Of a stretch of DNA of 36,970 nt, positions 1 through 8,896 are shown piece by piece; position 1 is the stretch's first letter; every line of letters starts with the position of its first letter. The notes below the pieces were generated by a model that ran no database searches, was not told the DNA's origin, and was given only the letters and a program-made list of their open reading frames with translations. The translations under genes and the position numbers were made by a program. Origin of the DNA: Pseudomonadota bacterium (GTDB lineage Bacteria; Myxococcota_A; UBA9160; UBA4427); assembly GCA_027295775.1 (NCBI GenBank), contig JAPUKG010000288.1:1-36970 (forward strand), read 5' to 3'.

Positions 1-63
1 GTGGGCCGATCGAGTCGTGCTCCGATGAGCGGCGACCCCTGTGCGCACCACCCCTTTGGGATT

Positions 64-1971
64 CTACTCCGTCGGCGTGAATCCGAGGGACTCGAGCTCC
101 TTTCGAAGAGGAGAATTCGGCTCGAGCAGACGGCGCAGGGCTCTCACGGCCGGGCGATCCCAGCGCGCCTTCGGAACCGCAAAGTCGTAGTTCTCCGGGC
201 GGAGCCCCTGGAATCGCAGCCCCGCCCTCTCGGCCACGGTTTCGATGGCGACACCCCAGTCGGCGCGCTTCTGCGCCACCGCCGCCGCCACTGCGAAATG
301 CGAGCGCGGCTCGTAGGCGAAGCCCGGCGGGCGGCGCTCGCCCAGGAGCTCGTCGATCAGCACCCGGGTGCCCGCGCCGCGGTTGCGGTTGACCATGCAC
401 AGGCTGGGATCCGCCAACAGGGCCTCGGTGTCTCGGGTCTCGTCGGCCCGGGTCACGACGCCCTGCATGCGCCGGTAGCCGGGCAGCAGGCGCAGGCCGG
501 CGTCGAGGAAGGGCTCGTTGTAGCGATCGGTCTCGGGGTCGAGCAGGTGGATCGGTGCGAGGTCGCACTCGCCGCGACGCGCGGCGGCCAGCCCGCCCTG
601 GCTCCCCACCGCCAGGAGCTTCACCGACAGCCCCTGCCGCGCCAGTGCGCTGGCGATGACGTCGAGCCCGGCGCAGTGGCTGCCGATCACCACCAGGTCC
701 GGGACGGCGAGCTCGCGGCCAATGCGGATCACCTCGACCTCGGCGTCCGCCTCGACGATCTCGGTGTTGCGGCCGATGCGCACGAAGCCGTCGGCCCGGC
801 TGAAGGCAGTGACGCTACCGCTGCCCTTGCCCATCGGGTAGGCCAGCAGGCCCGCTTCATTCTGAACGAGACCGACGAGCAGATACTCGAGGCGCCCGCG
901 CTCGGAGGCGGTCTGGAGGGCGAGTCGCGCGGTCACGCTCTCGCGTGCCTCTTCCCCCAGCCCCGCCATCGAGCGGATCACCGGGGCCACGAACTCGTGG
1001 AAGGTGAAGATCGCCGATGTCGGGAAGCCGGGCAGGACGACGACGGGCAGGCGTCCGTGCGCCGCCAGGCAGATCGGTTTGCCCGGCTTGAGCGCGACGC
1101 CGTGCACGACCACGCCGGGATCGAGCTCCCCCACCACCCGGGCGTTCAGGTCGCCTTCCCCCTTGGAGGTGCCGCCCGAGAGGAGCACCAGGTCCGCGTC
1201 CTCGAGGGCGCCGCGCAGGGAGGTGCGCAGCGCGTTCACGTCGTCGCGGAACGCGCCGAGGAAGCGGGCGTCGCCGCCGATCTCGCGCACGGCATCCGCC
1301 AGGATGCGCCCGTTGCTGTCGTAGACGAGGCCCGGCCGCATGGCTTCGCCGGGCTGTACGATCTCATCGCCGGTGGAGAGGATGGCAACCCGCGGCCTGC
1401 GCACGACCGCCACCCGGTCGCGCCCGATCGCCGCCAGCACGCCGGTCTCCCGGGAGCTCAGCTTCGCACCCGCGAAGAGCACCGTCTCGCCACGGCCCAT
1501 GTCCGTGCCCGCGAACGAGACTGAGGCGCCGGGCGTGCGCGGGCGCCGCACCAGCACCCGGGCCCCGCCGGCCGGGCCTGCCTCCTCGAGGTCGGTGAAT
1601 TCCACCGGGACGACGGCGTCCGCACCCCGGGGCAGCATGCCGCCGGTGGCGATCGACGTCGCGGTGCCGGGCTTCACCTCGAGCTCGGGGGCCACACCGG
1701 TGGGGATGGTCTCGTCGTTCACGCTGAGCCGGACGGGCTCCTCCTCGGCCGCGCCGAACGTATCCTCGGCGCGCACGGCGAAGCCGTCCATATTCGAGCG
1801 GTCGAAGCCCGGAACGTCGACCTCCGCCCGAACGTCCTCGGCGAGTACCCGGCCGAGGGCGTCTTCCAGGGGGATCGTCTCGGCGCCCCGGGGCGCGGCG
1901 TCGATGACCGCGCGCCAGCGCTGCTCGGCCTCGTCCCGGTCGATCACCTCCAGGAACTGACTCTGCTTCAC
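64..1971 (-). CDS. MoeA-like molybdopterin molybdotransferase fused to C-terminal LysR/PBP-like substrate-binding domain
   Basis: Translation from GTG at 1971 (VKQSQFLEVIDRDEAEQRWRAVI...GFDRSNMDGFAVRAEDTF...SGGTSKGEGD...PGFPTSAIFTFHEF) is MoeA-like; C-terminus (PDLVVIGSHCAGLDVIASAL...GECDLAPIHLLDPET...NRNRGAGTRVLIDELL) is PBP-like. Start overlaps the upstream moeA stop (GTGA). Only this part of the 1138-aa ORF is real. Confidence 0.92.
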   Translation of the reverse strand: MKQSQFLEVIDRDEAEQRWRAVIDAAPRGAETIPLEDALGRVLAEDVRAEVDVPGFDRSNMDGFAVRAEDTFGAAEEEPVRLSVNDETIPTGVAPELEVKPGTATSIATGGMLPRGADAVVPVEFTDLEEAGPAGGARVLVRRPRTPGASVSFAGTDMGRGETVLFAGAKLSSRETGVLAAIGRDRVAVVRRPRVAILSTGDEIVQPGEAMRPGLVYDSNGRILADAVREIGGDARFLGAFRDDVNALRTSLRGALEDADLVLLSGGTSKGEGDLNARVVGELDPGVVVHGVALKPGKPICLAAHGRLPVVVLPGFPTSAIFTFHEFVAPVIRSMAGLGEEARESVTARLALQTASERGRLEYLLVGLVQNEAGLLAYPMGKGSGSVTAFSRADGFVRIGRNTEIVEADAEVEVIRIGRELAVPDLVVIGSHCAGLDVIASALARQGLSVKLLAVGSQGGLAAARRGECDLAPIHLLDPETDRYNEPFLDAGLRLLPGYRRMQGVVTRADETRDTEALLADPSLCMVNRNRGAGTRVLIDELLGERRPPGFAYEPRSHFAVAAAVAQKRADWGVAIETVAERAGLRFQGLRPENYDFAVPKARWDRPAVRALRRLLEPNSPLRKELESLGFTPTE

Positions 1972-3206
1972 TCGCTCTCCTCCTCGTCGTAGAGGAGGAC
2001 CTCCACCTCGGTGCCCTCGGGCATACCCTCGAGCGCGCGCGGGACGATCACGCAGCCGGCGGCGCGCACCGTCGACGACAGAATCGACGCGCCGGACGTG
2101 GCCAGCGGAATCGCGGCGCCGCGCTCCACCGCCACCCGCACGTAGTCGGTGCGCCCGACCGCGGAGGCGATCTTGCGCGCCAACGGAAGGCGCCGCCGAC
2201 GGTGAGGCCAGCGGCGCGAGCGGCCGCCCCGAGCCCTCAGGGTGGGGCCGGCGAAGAACTCGTAGGCGCACAGGCAGCTCACCGGATTGCCGGGCAGGAG
2301 GAACACGAACCGTTCGCCGATGCGGCCCACACCGGTCGGGCTGGACGGACGCATCGACACGCCGTGGAAGTCGAGGCTGCCGAGCTCGGACAGGAGCCGC
2401 GGCGCGTGATCCTCGACGCCCACGGAGCTTCCCCCCGAGACCAGCACGACGTCGGCCTCCGGGTCGCTCATGGCCTCGGCGATGGGTCCCGGATCGTCCG
2501 GCAGGATCTCGAAGGGAAGGCACACGCCGCTGTCCCGGGCGACCAGGCCGCGCAGTGTCACCGAGTTGCTGTCGACGATGCGCGGACCCTCGGGCTCGCG
2601 GCCCGCCGGCAGAAGCTCGTCGCCCGTGACGACCAGGCGCACCCGGGGCCGGCGCACGCACTGCACCGAGGCGACGCCGATCGAGGCCAGCAGGCCCGCA
2701 TCCTGCGGCCGGAGCCGCCGCGCCGCTCGCAGCACCGCGTCTCCGGCACGGATGTCCTCGCCCGCAGCGCCCACGTTCTGGCGCGGTGCGACCGGCTCGC
2801 GGACCGACACGCTGCCGCCCTGCTCGGCGCACACCTCGGCCATGACCACGGCGTCGGCGCCGTCCGGGAGGGGCGCGCCGGTCATGATGCGGACGGCCTG
2901 CCCGCGCTCCACCCGGCCCTCGAATGAGCGACCGGGAAGCGCCTGGCCCCGGAGCTCGAGCGCGATGGGGTCGTAGTCCGACGCGCCGAAGGTGTCCGCG
3001 CCGCACACGGCGTAGCCGTCCATGGCCGAGCGCGCGAAGCCCGGCACGTCGAAGCGCGAGCGCACGTCCTGCGCCAGGACACGCCCCACGCAGTCCAGGA
3101 GCGCGACGGACTCGGCGGGCAGGGGGCCGGCGCCCTCGGCGAGGAAGGCCTCGACCTCCTCCACGTCGGCCCGCTCGGCGAAGCCCTTCATGCGTACGTC
3201 GCGCAT
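1968..3206 (-). CDS. moeA: Molybdopterin molybdotransferase MoeA
   Basis: 412 aa; RFDVPGFARSAMDGYAV, TGAPLPDGADAVVM, VSGGSSVGVEDH and LPGNPVSCLCAYEFF motifs; GGAGG Shine-Dalgarno upstream of ATG 3206. Confidence 0.93.
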   Translation of the reverse strand: MRDVRMKGFAERADVEEVEAFLAEGAGPLPAESVALLDCVGRVLAQDVRSRFDVPGFARSAMDGYAVCGADTFGASDYDPIALELRGQALPGRSFEGRVERGQAVRIMTGAPLPDGADAVVMAEVCAEQGGSVSVREPVAPRQNVGAAGEDIRAGDAVLRAARRLRPQDAGLLASIGVASVQCVRRPRVRLVVTGDELLPAGREPEGPRIVDSNSVTLRGLVARDSGVCLPFEILPDDPGPIAEAMSDPEADVVLVSGGSSVGVEDHAPRLLSELGSLDFHGVSMRPSSPTGVGRIGERFVFLLPGNPVSCLCAYEFFAGPTLRARGGRSRRWPHRRRRLPLARKIASAVGRTDYVRVAVERGAAIPLATSGASILSSTVRAAGCVIVPRALEGMPEGTEVEVLLYDEEESE

Positions 3207-3224
3207 CGCCCTCCAGAATAGCCA

Positions 3225-3254
3225 CGGGCAGGGAGGCCTCGGCCCCCCTGCCCG
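3225..3254. terminator. Intercistronic GC hairpin between AOR and moeA (attenuator, processing site or partial terminator)
   Basis: CGGGCAGGG (3225-3233) and CCCTGCCCG (3246-3254) form a perfect 9-bp stem with further pairing inside; no clear U-tract. Confidence 0.5.
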
Positions 3255-3281
3255 CTTTGTCAGCCGTCGTCGACGCGACGA

Positions 3282-5015
3282 TTAGCCAGAAGCCTTCGCG
3301 GCAAAGAGCTCGTCGCGCAGCTCGAAGCGGGTCTTCACCTGCTGGATCACGTCCAGCGGCACGTCGAACACGATCGAGTGGTCGGGACCCACGCCCTCCT
3401 CTCGCAGGCAGGCCGGAATATCGTCGTCGGCCTCGGTAAAGCCAGCGCGCCGGTTGAACTCCCACTCGTCCTGGAGGCACTCCCAGCCCTGGTCTGCGAT
3501 CTGCTGGCGGCTCACCTCCTCGCCGTAGAGCAGGCCGTAGTACTCGCGGATGTCGTCCAGGGTGGGCTGCAGGAACTGGCAGAAGCCCGACGAGTCACAC
3601 ACCGCGTTCACGAGCTGCACCTCCTGGGAGGCCTGGGCCCACTGGTCCGCCGGCATGCCCGGGTTCACGATCAGGCCCGCCGTGTGATCGGCGCCCATGG
3701 GCCCGATCGCGTAGCTGATGCCCGTGGCCTTCAGGGGACGCGGATCCCAGGCCGGGACCGCCTGCCCCCGCACCACCGGGACTCGCTTGTGGCCGGTGCG
3801 CACGCCAACCGAAACGGCGCCGTTCCCGACCGCCACGCCGAGCTCGGTGCCTTCGGCGATCTCCCGGACGAGCTTCTTCATGGCCTCCGCGTCGCCCCAC
3901 TCCATCTCGCCGGCGTCCATCAGGATGGCGATGGCGGCGCCGGTCTCGATGGTGTCGAGGCCCACCTCGTCGCACAGCCGGTCGAGATCCGCCACGTCCT
4001 CCCAGCTCGCCACCGCGCAGTTGGCACCGAGCAGGGTCAGCGTCTCGAACTCCAGGGCCGACGTCTTGTAGTTGCCCTCGGCGTCGTGGACGATGTTGCT
4101 GCACTGCACGATGCAGCCGGTCATGCAGTTGTGCATCTCGCCGCCGCGCTCTTCGAAGCTCGCGTTGATGTTCTTCCCATCCAAGGTATCGGCGTCGGGC
4201 GACTGGCCCTCGGTGCGGTTCTTGTACGGGAAAGTGTGGAGCATGTTCGCCACCGGCACGACCGAGCTGGTACCGGTCTTGAACATCTGCGGTCCCGCGA
4301 GGTAGTCCTTCGTGTAGGTCTTGCACTTGGCGGAGAAGCCCTTCATGTCCGCCGGCCGGCGCACGCGGGCCCTGCCGGGATCGACCGCCACGTACTTGAG
4401 ACCCTTGCTCCCCATCACGGCGCCAAGACCGCCGCGGGCGGCGTGCCGCGCCGGACGCCGCTCCTTCTGCTGGTCGGTACACGCCACCGACGCGCCCGTG
4501 AGCTGGAGCTCCCCGGCCGGGCCGATGGTGATGAAGGACGCCGTCTTCGAGTAGTTCTCGGCGAGCTTCTCGCAGCACGCGTAGTTCCACATGCCCTTGT
4601 AGTCGTCTGCCGCCACCACCTTCATGCCGTCGGTGGTCAACTCGAGCCCGTAGCGCTTCTCGGGATCCGACGGCTTGCCGGTGACCACCACGACGCGGAT
4701 GCCGAGCTTCATCAGGTCCTGGCCCGGATTCCCGCCGGCGTTGGCCTCCTTGATGCCGCCGGTGAGCGGGCTCTTGCCGCCGATCGAAATGCGCCCGGAG
4801 GTGGGCGCCATGGTTCCGGACACCACGCCGGGCGCCATCACCAGCACGTTGTCGGGCCCGAGCGGGTCGCAGGTGGGGTCGCACTCCGCCAGCAGGATCT
4901 TCGCGGAGAGCGCGCGTCCGCCAAGGAGCTTCCACTCGTCGGGGTAGGGCTCCTCGCTGACGGTCTGGTTGGTCATATCGACGCGGATCAGGCGGTCGCC
5001 CTCCGGTCCGGCCAT
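3282..5015 (-). CDS. Aldehyde ferredoxin oxidoreductase family protein (tungsten/molybdenum pyranopterin enzyme)
   Basis: 577 aa; N-terminal LLGGRALSAKILL, MAPGVVSGTMAPTSGRISIGGKSPLTGGIKEANAGG, MHNCMTGCIVQCSN (Cys cluster) and NAVCDSSGFCQF, all typical of the AOR family. Confidence 0.95.
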   Translation of the reverse strand: MAGPEGDRLIRVDMTNQTVSEEPYPDEWKLLGGRALSAKILLAECDPTCDPLGPDNVLVMAPGVVSGTMAPTSGRISIGGKSPLTGGIKEANAGGNPGQDLMKLGIRVVVVTGKPSDPEKRYGLELTTDGMKVVAADDYKGMWNYACCEKLAENYSKTASFITIGPAGELQLTGASVACTDQQKERRPARHAARGGLGAVMGSKGLKYVAVDPGRARVRRPADMKGFSAKCKTYTKDYLAGPQMFKTGTSSVVPVANMLHTFPYKNRTEGQSPDADTLDGKNINASFEERGGEMHNCMTGCIVQCSNIVHDAEGNYKTSALEFETLTLLGANCAVASWEDVADLDRLCDEVGLDTIETGAAIAILMDAGEMEWGDAEAMKKLVREIAEGTELGVAVGNGAVSVGVRTGHKRVPVVRGQAVPAWDPRPLKATGISYAIGPMGADHTAGLIVNPGMPADQWAQASQEVQLVNAVCDSSGFCQFLQPTLDDIREYYGLLYGEEVSRQQIADQGWECLQDEWEFNRRAGFTEADDDIPACLREEGVGPDHSIVFDVPLDVIQQVKTRFELRDELFAAKASG

Positions 5016-5097
5016 TTTTTCTTCCTCCTTGCAGTCCCGCTCGAGCGGCCTGCGTGTGCTGGATCGAAACCTGTTGGGGCGGGGGGCGCCGGGCGGG

Positions 5098-5367
5098 TCA
5101 GCCGCCGGCGATTGCCGCCAGAACCTCGACCCGGTCGTGCTCGTCCACCTCGGCGTCGAGGGCGCCGTCGCCCAGCTGCTCTCCGTTGAGGAAGAGCTTC
5201 ACGAAGCGCTGCACCGCACCGTCCGCGTCGATCACCTGGGGCAGAAAGCCCGGGTACTTCTCCTCCACCGCCTCCAGGCAGGCGAGCACGGTCGACCCGG
5301 AGACGAGGATCTCGGCCTCGCCTCGCGTCGGACCCCGGTACGCCGTCGGAACCTGGACTACGGGCAT
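5098..5367 (-). CDS. MoaD/ThiS-like ubiquitin-fold sulfur carrier protein
   Basis: 89 aa ending in AAIAGG (C-terminal Gly-Gly); FVKLFLNGEQL...DEHDRVEVLAAIAGG is the typical MoaD C-terminal half; directly upstream of AOR. Confidence 0.9.
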   Translation of the reverse strand: MPVVQVPTAYRGPTRGEAEILVSGSTVLACLEAVEEKYPGFLPQVIDADGAVQRFVKLFLNGEQLGDGALDAEVDEHDRVEVLAAIAGG

Positions 5368-5486
5368 GGAAGGAGCATTCTAACCGCTCTCACGGCTCGT
5401 TGGGCAAGTCGCGGGGGCGGTCCCGCGGGGATGAGAGCTTCCCCCGAGCGATCCGGGGAGTGTGCACCTTTCTATACTGGCCGACC

Positions 5487-6425
5487 GTGTCCTACCCCGT
5501 CTCGCTTGCCTGCGTCGGCCTTGCAGCGCTCGCCCTCGCCTCGGCCCCCGATGCTCAGGGCCAGTCGTACGGGCACGGGCTTCCGCCGCCGCCGCGGTCG
5601 CTCCTCGAGAGGATGGCGGAGGCGGACGCCGTCGCACTCGCCGTAGTAGAGACCGTCGAGCTGGGACGGGTTCGGTTGCGCGACGCGCAGCCGCTGGTCG
5701 GGGAGGTGGCGGTGACCTTCGAGATCAAGCGCGCGCCCGCCAAGCCGCCCGAGCTGGCGCCGGGCGACTCGGCGCTGCTCCTCCTGCGCGGTGCGCGCTC
5801 GCCCTACGTCCTGGTCGATCGGTCGAGCGAGATCATCCGCCTCGAGGGACCGGAGGAGTGGCCCACCTGGCGCTCGGCGGTTCGCGCGCTGTTGGGAAGC
5901 GCGGGACGCGCCGACGCGCTCCTCGCGATCTACGAGACCTGGATCGACGGACCCTCCGAGGGTCTGCGCCAGGAGGCTCTGCGCGGACTCCGCGATCCGA
6001 GCTCGCCCTTCCAGCCGCTGCCGGCGACGTTCGCCGAGGGGCGCGTGGCGGTCGCGACCGATCCGAGCGTCGACACGGCGCGGCGCAGCGCCTCGGCGTT
6101 CGCCGCCGGGCTGAGTCCGTCGGGCGCGCCGCTGCTCCTGGCGCGCATGCCGGGCGACGCGGAGAGCGCGCTGGCCGAGGTCTTGAGCGTGGCCCTGGTC
6201 CGGGCCCCCCGAAGCCCCGACGCGCGGGACGCGGTGCTGCGATCCCTCCACCACGAGAGCCCCGAGATCCGGAGGACCGCGCTCCCACACACATCGGGCT
6301 TCGCAGACGACCCCGAAGTCGTAGCGGCCCTCGACCGGATCGCGTCGGCGGACCCGGACGACGAGGCGCGCGCCCTGGCCGAGCGGATCTTGCGGCGCGT
6401 GCGGAGGGAAGGGCGGCGACGCTGA
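5487..6425 (+). CDS. Secreted HEAT-repeat-like protein of unknown function
   Basis: GTG start followed by a signal-peptide-like VSYPVSLACVGLAALALASAPDAQGQ; C-terminal alpha-helical repeats (DARDAVLRSLHHESPEIRRTAL...DPEVVAALDRIASADPDDEARALAERIL). The ORF track start (5400) is upstream in the same frame. Confidence 0.7.
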   Translation: MSYPVSLACVGLAALALASAPDAQGQSYGHGLPPPPRSLLERMAEADAVALAVVETVELGRVRLRDAQPLVGEVAVTFEIKRAPAKPPELAPGDSALLLLRGARSPYVLVDRSSEIIRLEGPEEWPTWRSAVRALLGSAGRADALLAIYETWIDGPSEGLRQEALRGLRDPSSPFQPLPATFAEGRVAVATDPSVDTARRSASAFAAGLSPSGAPLLLARMPGDAESALAEVLSVALVRAPRSPDARDAVLRSLHHESPEIRRTALPHTSGFADDPEVVAALDRIASADPDDEARALAERILRRVRREGRRR

Positions 6426-6914
6426 GCGCGCGGGGACGCTCGCGAGGGATCGACCGAGGCGGCGGGGCCTTCCCGATCCTCCGACGGGGCTAGCACTCGG
6501 AGGCTCTCTGCGGAGCAGCCCTCGTGCACCCATGGCGCGCGCGACGGCGCGCTCGATGGTGCGGGCGATGAGCCCTTGGGAAGACCCGAGACCGGCTCGG
6601 CGCTCCGGTTTTGGCCTCGCCGGCACGGCACTCGGTGAGGCTCCCCTCTGTCTCCGCGCTCTTTTTTGGAAGCTCCCGGGTCCAGGAAGGCTTCCGCCGC
6701 CGCGATGCACTGCGTCGAATGGCGGGCGGCAGTGGCGCTCACTTCGGCGTCAAGGACACCCTCGATTCGACGAGCGGATCACCTCGCTCCCACCGACGCC
6801 AAACAACGCACGACGCCTGCGACGCGACGATCGGTCGGCGGGCACGAGACCTCGGTCTCCTCTCTCGCGACGCGTCGTCGTACAGGATCAACGTACGCCC
6901 AACGCGCGCGATGT

Positions 6915-7868
6915 TCAATCGGAGTTTCCACCGAAGTCGCGTTTTTTTTCGATTTGGCGCGAGATGTCAATCGCGCCCACCTCTGCGCGCGGCGTGTAGT
7001 AAATACGGTGGGCGAGAACGTGCCAGAAGCGCTCGTCGGGAAGCGAGAAACGCCCCGCCCCAGGGGCGGGGGCTCTCGCACCGTCCCAGCCGGGCAGCCA
7101 CGCGGTGAGGCGGCCTTCGCGCCCGGGCTGGTGATGGACGCAGCCCGTGTCGAGCCCGCGCAGACCCGGCGCCACGTGCAGTCCCTGCCGGGCCCAGTGG
7201 CCGTAGACGACGCCGTAGTCGCGGGACCGCACGCTCCAGTGCGCGTGCCATGCACCCTCGGGCTCCGCGGGGGGGTGACTGGACCACGCGCCCTCGGCCG
7301 TGACGGAGCGACCGCGCACCATGCGCAGGAGGTCGTCGAGATCTGGATCGGATCTCGGATCGCCCGACAGGAAGGCCGCCGCGTCGGCCTCCGGCGCGCG
7401 GAGACGCGCCTCGATGCGGCGGGCGCGGGACTCGAGCTCCTCGAGGGACCAGTCCGGATGAACGGACGCGTGCACCATGGCGAAGGCGCGGCCAGGCCCT
7501 TCGCCCTCGAGCAACCCGCTCTCCAGGAGCGGGCATTTCCGCAGCCAGTCGAGCCAGTCCTGTGCCTCAGGCGCTTCGAGAACATCGCCGTAGGTGTCGT
7601 CGGGCCCGAGCTCTGCCAGCCCGAGACCAATACGAACCAGCTGGAGGTCGTGGTTGCCGAGAACGCAGCGGGCGCGGCCCCGCTCCACTAGCTCGCGAAC
7701 GCGGCGCAGCACGCGCAGGCTCCCGGGTCCGCGATTGACCAGGTCCCCTACCAGCCACAGCTCGAAGTCGTCGCCGAACTCCCCGGCGGCGCGGTCGATC
7801 AGCTCCTCGAGCTCGTCCGCACAGCCCTGCACGTCGCCGACGAAGATCCGCTGCATCGCCCGCTGCAC
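6915..7868 (-). CDS. Metallophosphoesterase, symmetrical Ap4A hydrolase (ApaH)-like
   Basis: IFVGDVQGCADELEELI, WLVGDLVNRGPGSLRVLR, CVLGNHDLQLV, YGHWARQGLHVAPGLRGLDTGCVHH; PPP-family metal and active-site motifs. Confidence 0.9.
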   Translation of the reverse strand: MQRAMQRIFVGDVQGCADELEELIDRAAGEFGDDFELWLVGDLVNRGPGSLRVLRRVRELVERGRARCVLGNHDLQLVRIGLGLAELGPDDTYGDVLEAPEAQDWLDWLRKCPLLESGLLEGEGPGRAFAMVHASVHPDWSLEELESRARRIEARLRAPEADAAAFLSGDPRSDPDLDDLLRMVRGRSVTAEGAWSSHPPAEPEGAWHAHWSVRSRDYGVVYGHWARQGLHVAPGLRGLDTGCVHHQPGREGRLTAWLPGWDGARAPAPGAGRFSLPDERFWHVLAHRIYYTPRAEVGAIDISRQIEKKRDFGGNSD

Positions 7869-7879
7869 CTCGACTGGGG

Positions 7880-8233
7880 TCAGGACGTGGACCGCAGCCA
7901 GGCGATGGTGGCGCCCCAGCCACCCCGCCCCGGCGGCGCCTCGACGAAGCGCTCGATGCGGGGGTCGCCCTCCAGGAACGCGCGCACGCGCGCACGCTGG
8001 ACGCCCTTGCCGCGGCCGTGGATGAGCCGCACCTCGCGGAAGCCCGCCTCCCGCGCGGCGTCCAGATAGGCGTCCACGACCTCGACGATCTCGCGCGGGT
8101 GGAACGAGTGCAGGTCGATCGATTCCTCGATCGGGACCACGACGGGGGGATCGTCACTCAACAGAGCCGGAGTGTACGGGCTGCAAGATTTCGCCGCCTG
8201 GCTCGTAGAAGGAAGGGAAGGACCCGAATGCAC
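7880..8233 (-). CDS. Smr domain (MutS2 C-terminal-like) protein; start uncertain, likely downstream of the ORF start
   Basis: ESIDLHSFHPREIVEVVDAYLDAAREAGFREVRLIHGRGKGVQRARVRAFL: Smr LDLH and HGxG motifs. Confidence 0.88.
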   Translation of the reverse strand: MHSGPSLPSTSQAAKSCSPYTPALLSDDPPVVVPIEESIDLHSFHPREIVEVVDAYLDAAREAGFREVRLIHGRGKGVQRARVRAFLEGDPRIERFVEAPPGRGGWGATIAWLRSTS

Positions 8234-8896
8234 CTCTACGCGACCATGCGCCTGACCCCGTGGGGCGGGCTAGGCTTCCGGCGGGTGCCGGCTACGGCCG
8301 CGCCGAGAGCGCCCGCGGAGACCCGGACCCTGAGTGACGAGTCCATCCCCTCCCTGGTCGAGCGCGCCCGCTCCGGCGACTCCGAGGCCTACGGGGAGCT
8401 CTTCGCCCGGTTCCAGGTGGACGTGGTCCGCGTATGTCGGCGCATGCTGGGTGCGGGCCCCGCCGCGGAGGACGCGACCAGCGAGGTCTTCCTGCGCGCC
8501 CGGCGTTCCCTGGGCGACTTCGACGCCGGGCGTCCGCTGCGGCCGTGGCTCCAGTCGATCGCCGCTCACTACTGCGTGGACCTGCTGCGCCGGCGAAGCA
8601 CCGAGGCGCGGCTCTTCGACGAGCGCGAGCTCCGCTCGGAGGAGCTCACGCACCCGGGTCCGTCGCCCCTCGTGCAGGCGCTCCAGGCGGAGGAGCGAGC
8701 GGTGCTGCTCGGCGCCATCGACGGGCTGGACGCCCGCTACCGGCTGCCGCTGGTGCTCCGCTACTTCAGCGAGCTCGACTACCGGACCATCGCCGAGGTA
8801 CTGGGGGTCACCCGGGAACAGGTGGGGACCCTGCTCTTCCGCGCCAAGCGACGACTGCGCCAGAGACTGGCGGATCCCGGGAGTACCGAGCGATGA
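8228..8896 (+). CDS. RNA polymerase sigma factor, ECF subfamily
   Basis: Region 2 (AYGELFARFQVDVVRVCRRMLG...EDATSEVFLRA...FRPWLQSIAAHYCVDLLRRR-like) and region 4 (LPLVLRYFSELDYRTIAEVLGVTREQVGTLLFRAKRRLRQRL); SD GGAAGG before ATG 8228; ATGA overlap with the next gene. Confidence 0.93.
   Translation: MHLYATMRLTPWGGLGFRRVPATAAPRAPAETRTLSDESIPSLVERARSGDSEAYGELFARFQVDVVRVCRRMLGAGPAAEDATSEVFLRARRSLGDFDAGRPLRPWLQSIAAHYCVDLLRRRSTEARLFDERELRSEELTHPGPSPLVQALQAEERAVLLGAIDGLDARYRLPLVLRYFSELDYRTIAEVLGVTREQVGTLLFRAKRRLRQRLADPGSTER

Noticed and set aside
1-1524. 507-aa plus-strand ORF at the window start
   Set aside because: Antisense to the MoeA-PBP gene, with composition typical of a shadow ORF.
1972-3480. 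N-terminal extension of the 1138-aa minus ORF (64..3480)
   Set aside because: Out-of-frame Arg/Gly-rich translation overlapping the genuine MoeA; the real start is GTG at 1971.
3378-5189. 603-aa plus-strand ORF
   Set aside because: Antisense shadow of the AOR gene.
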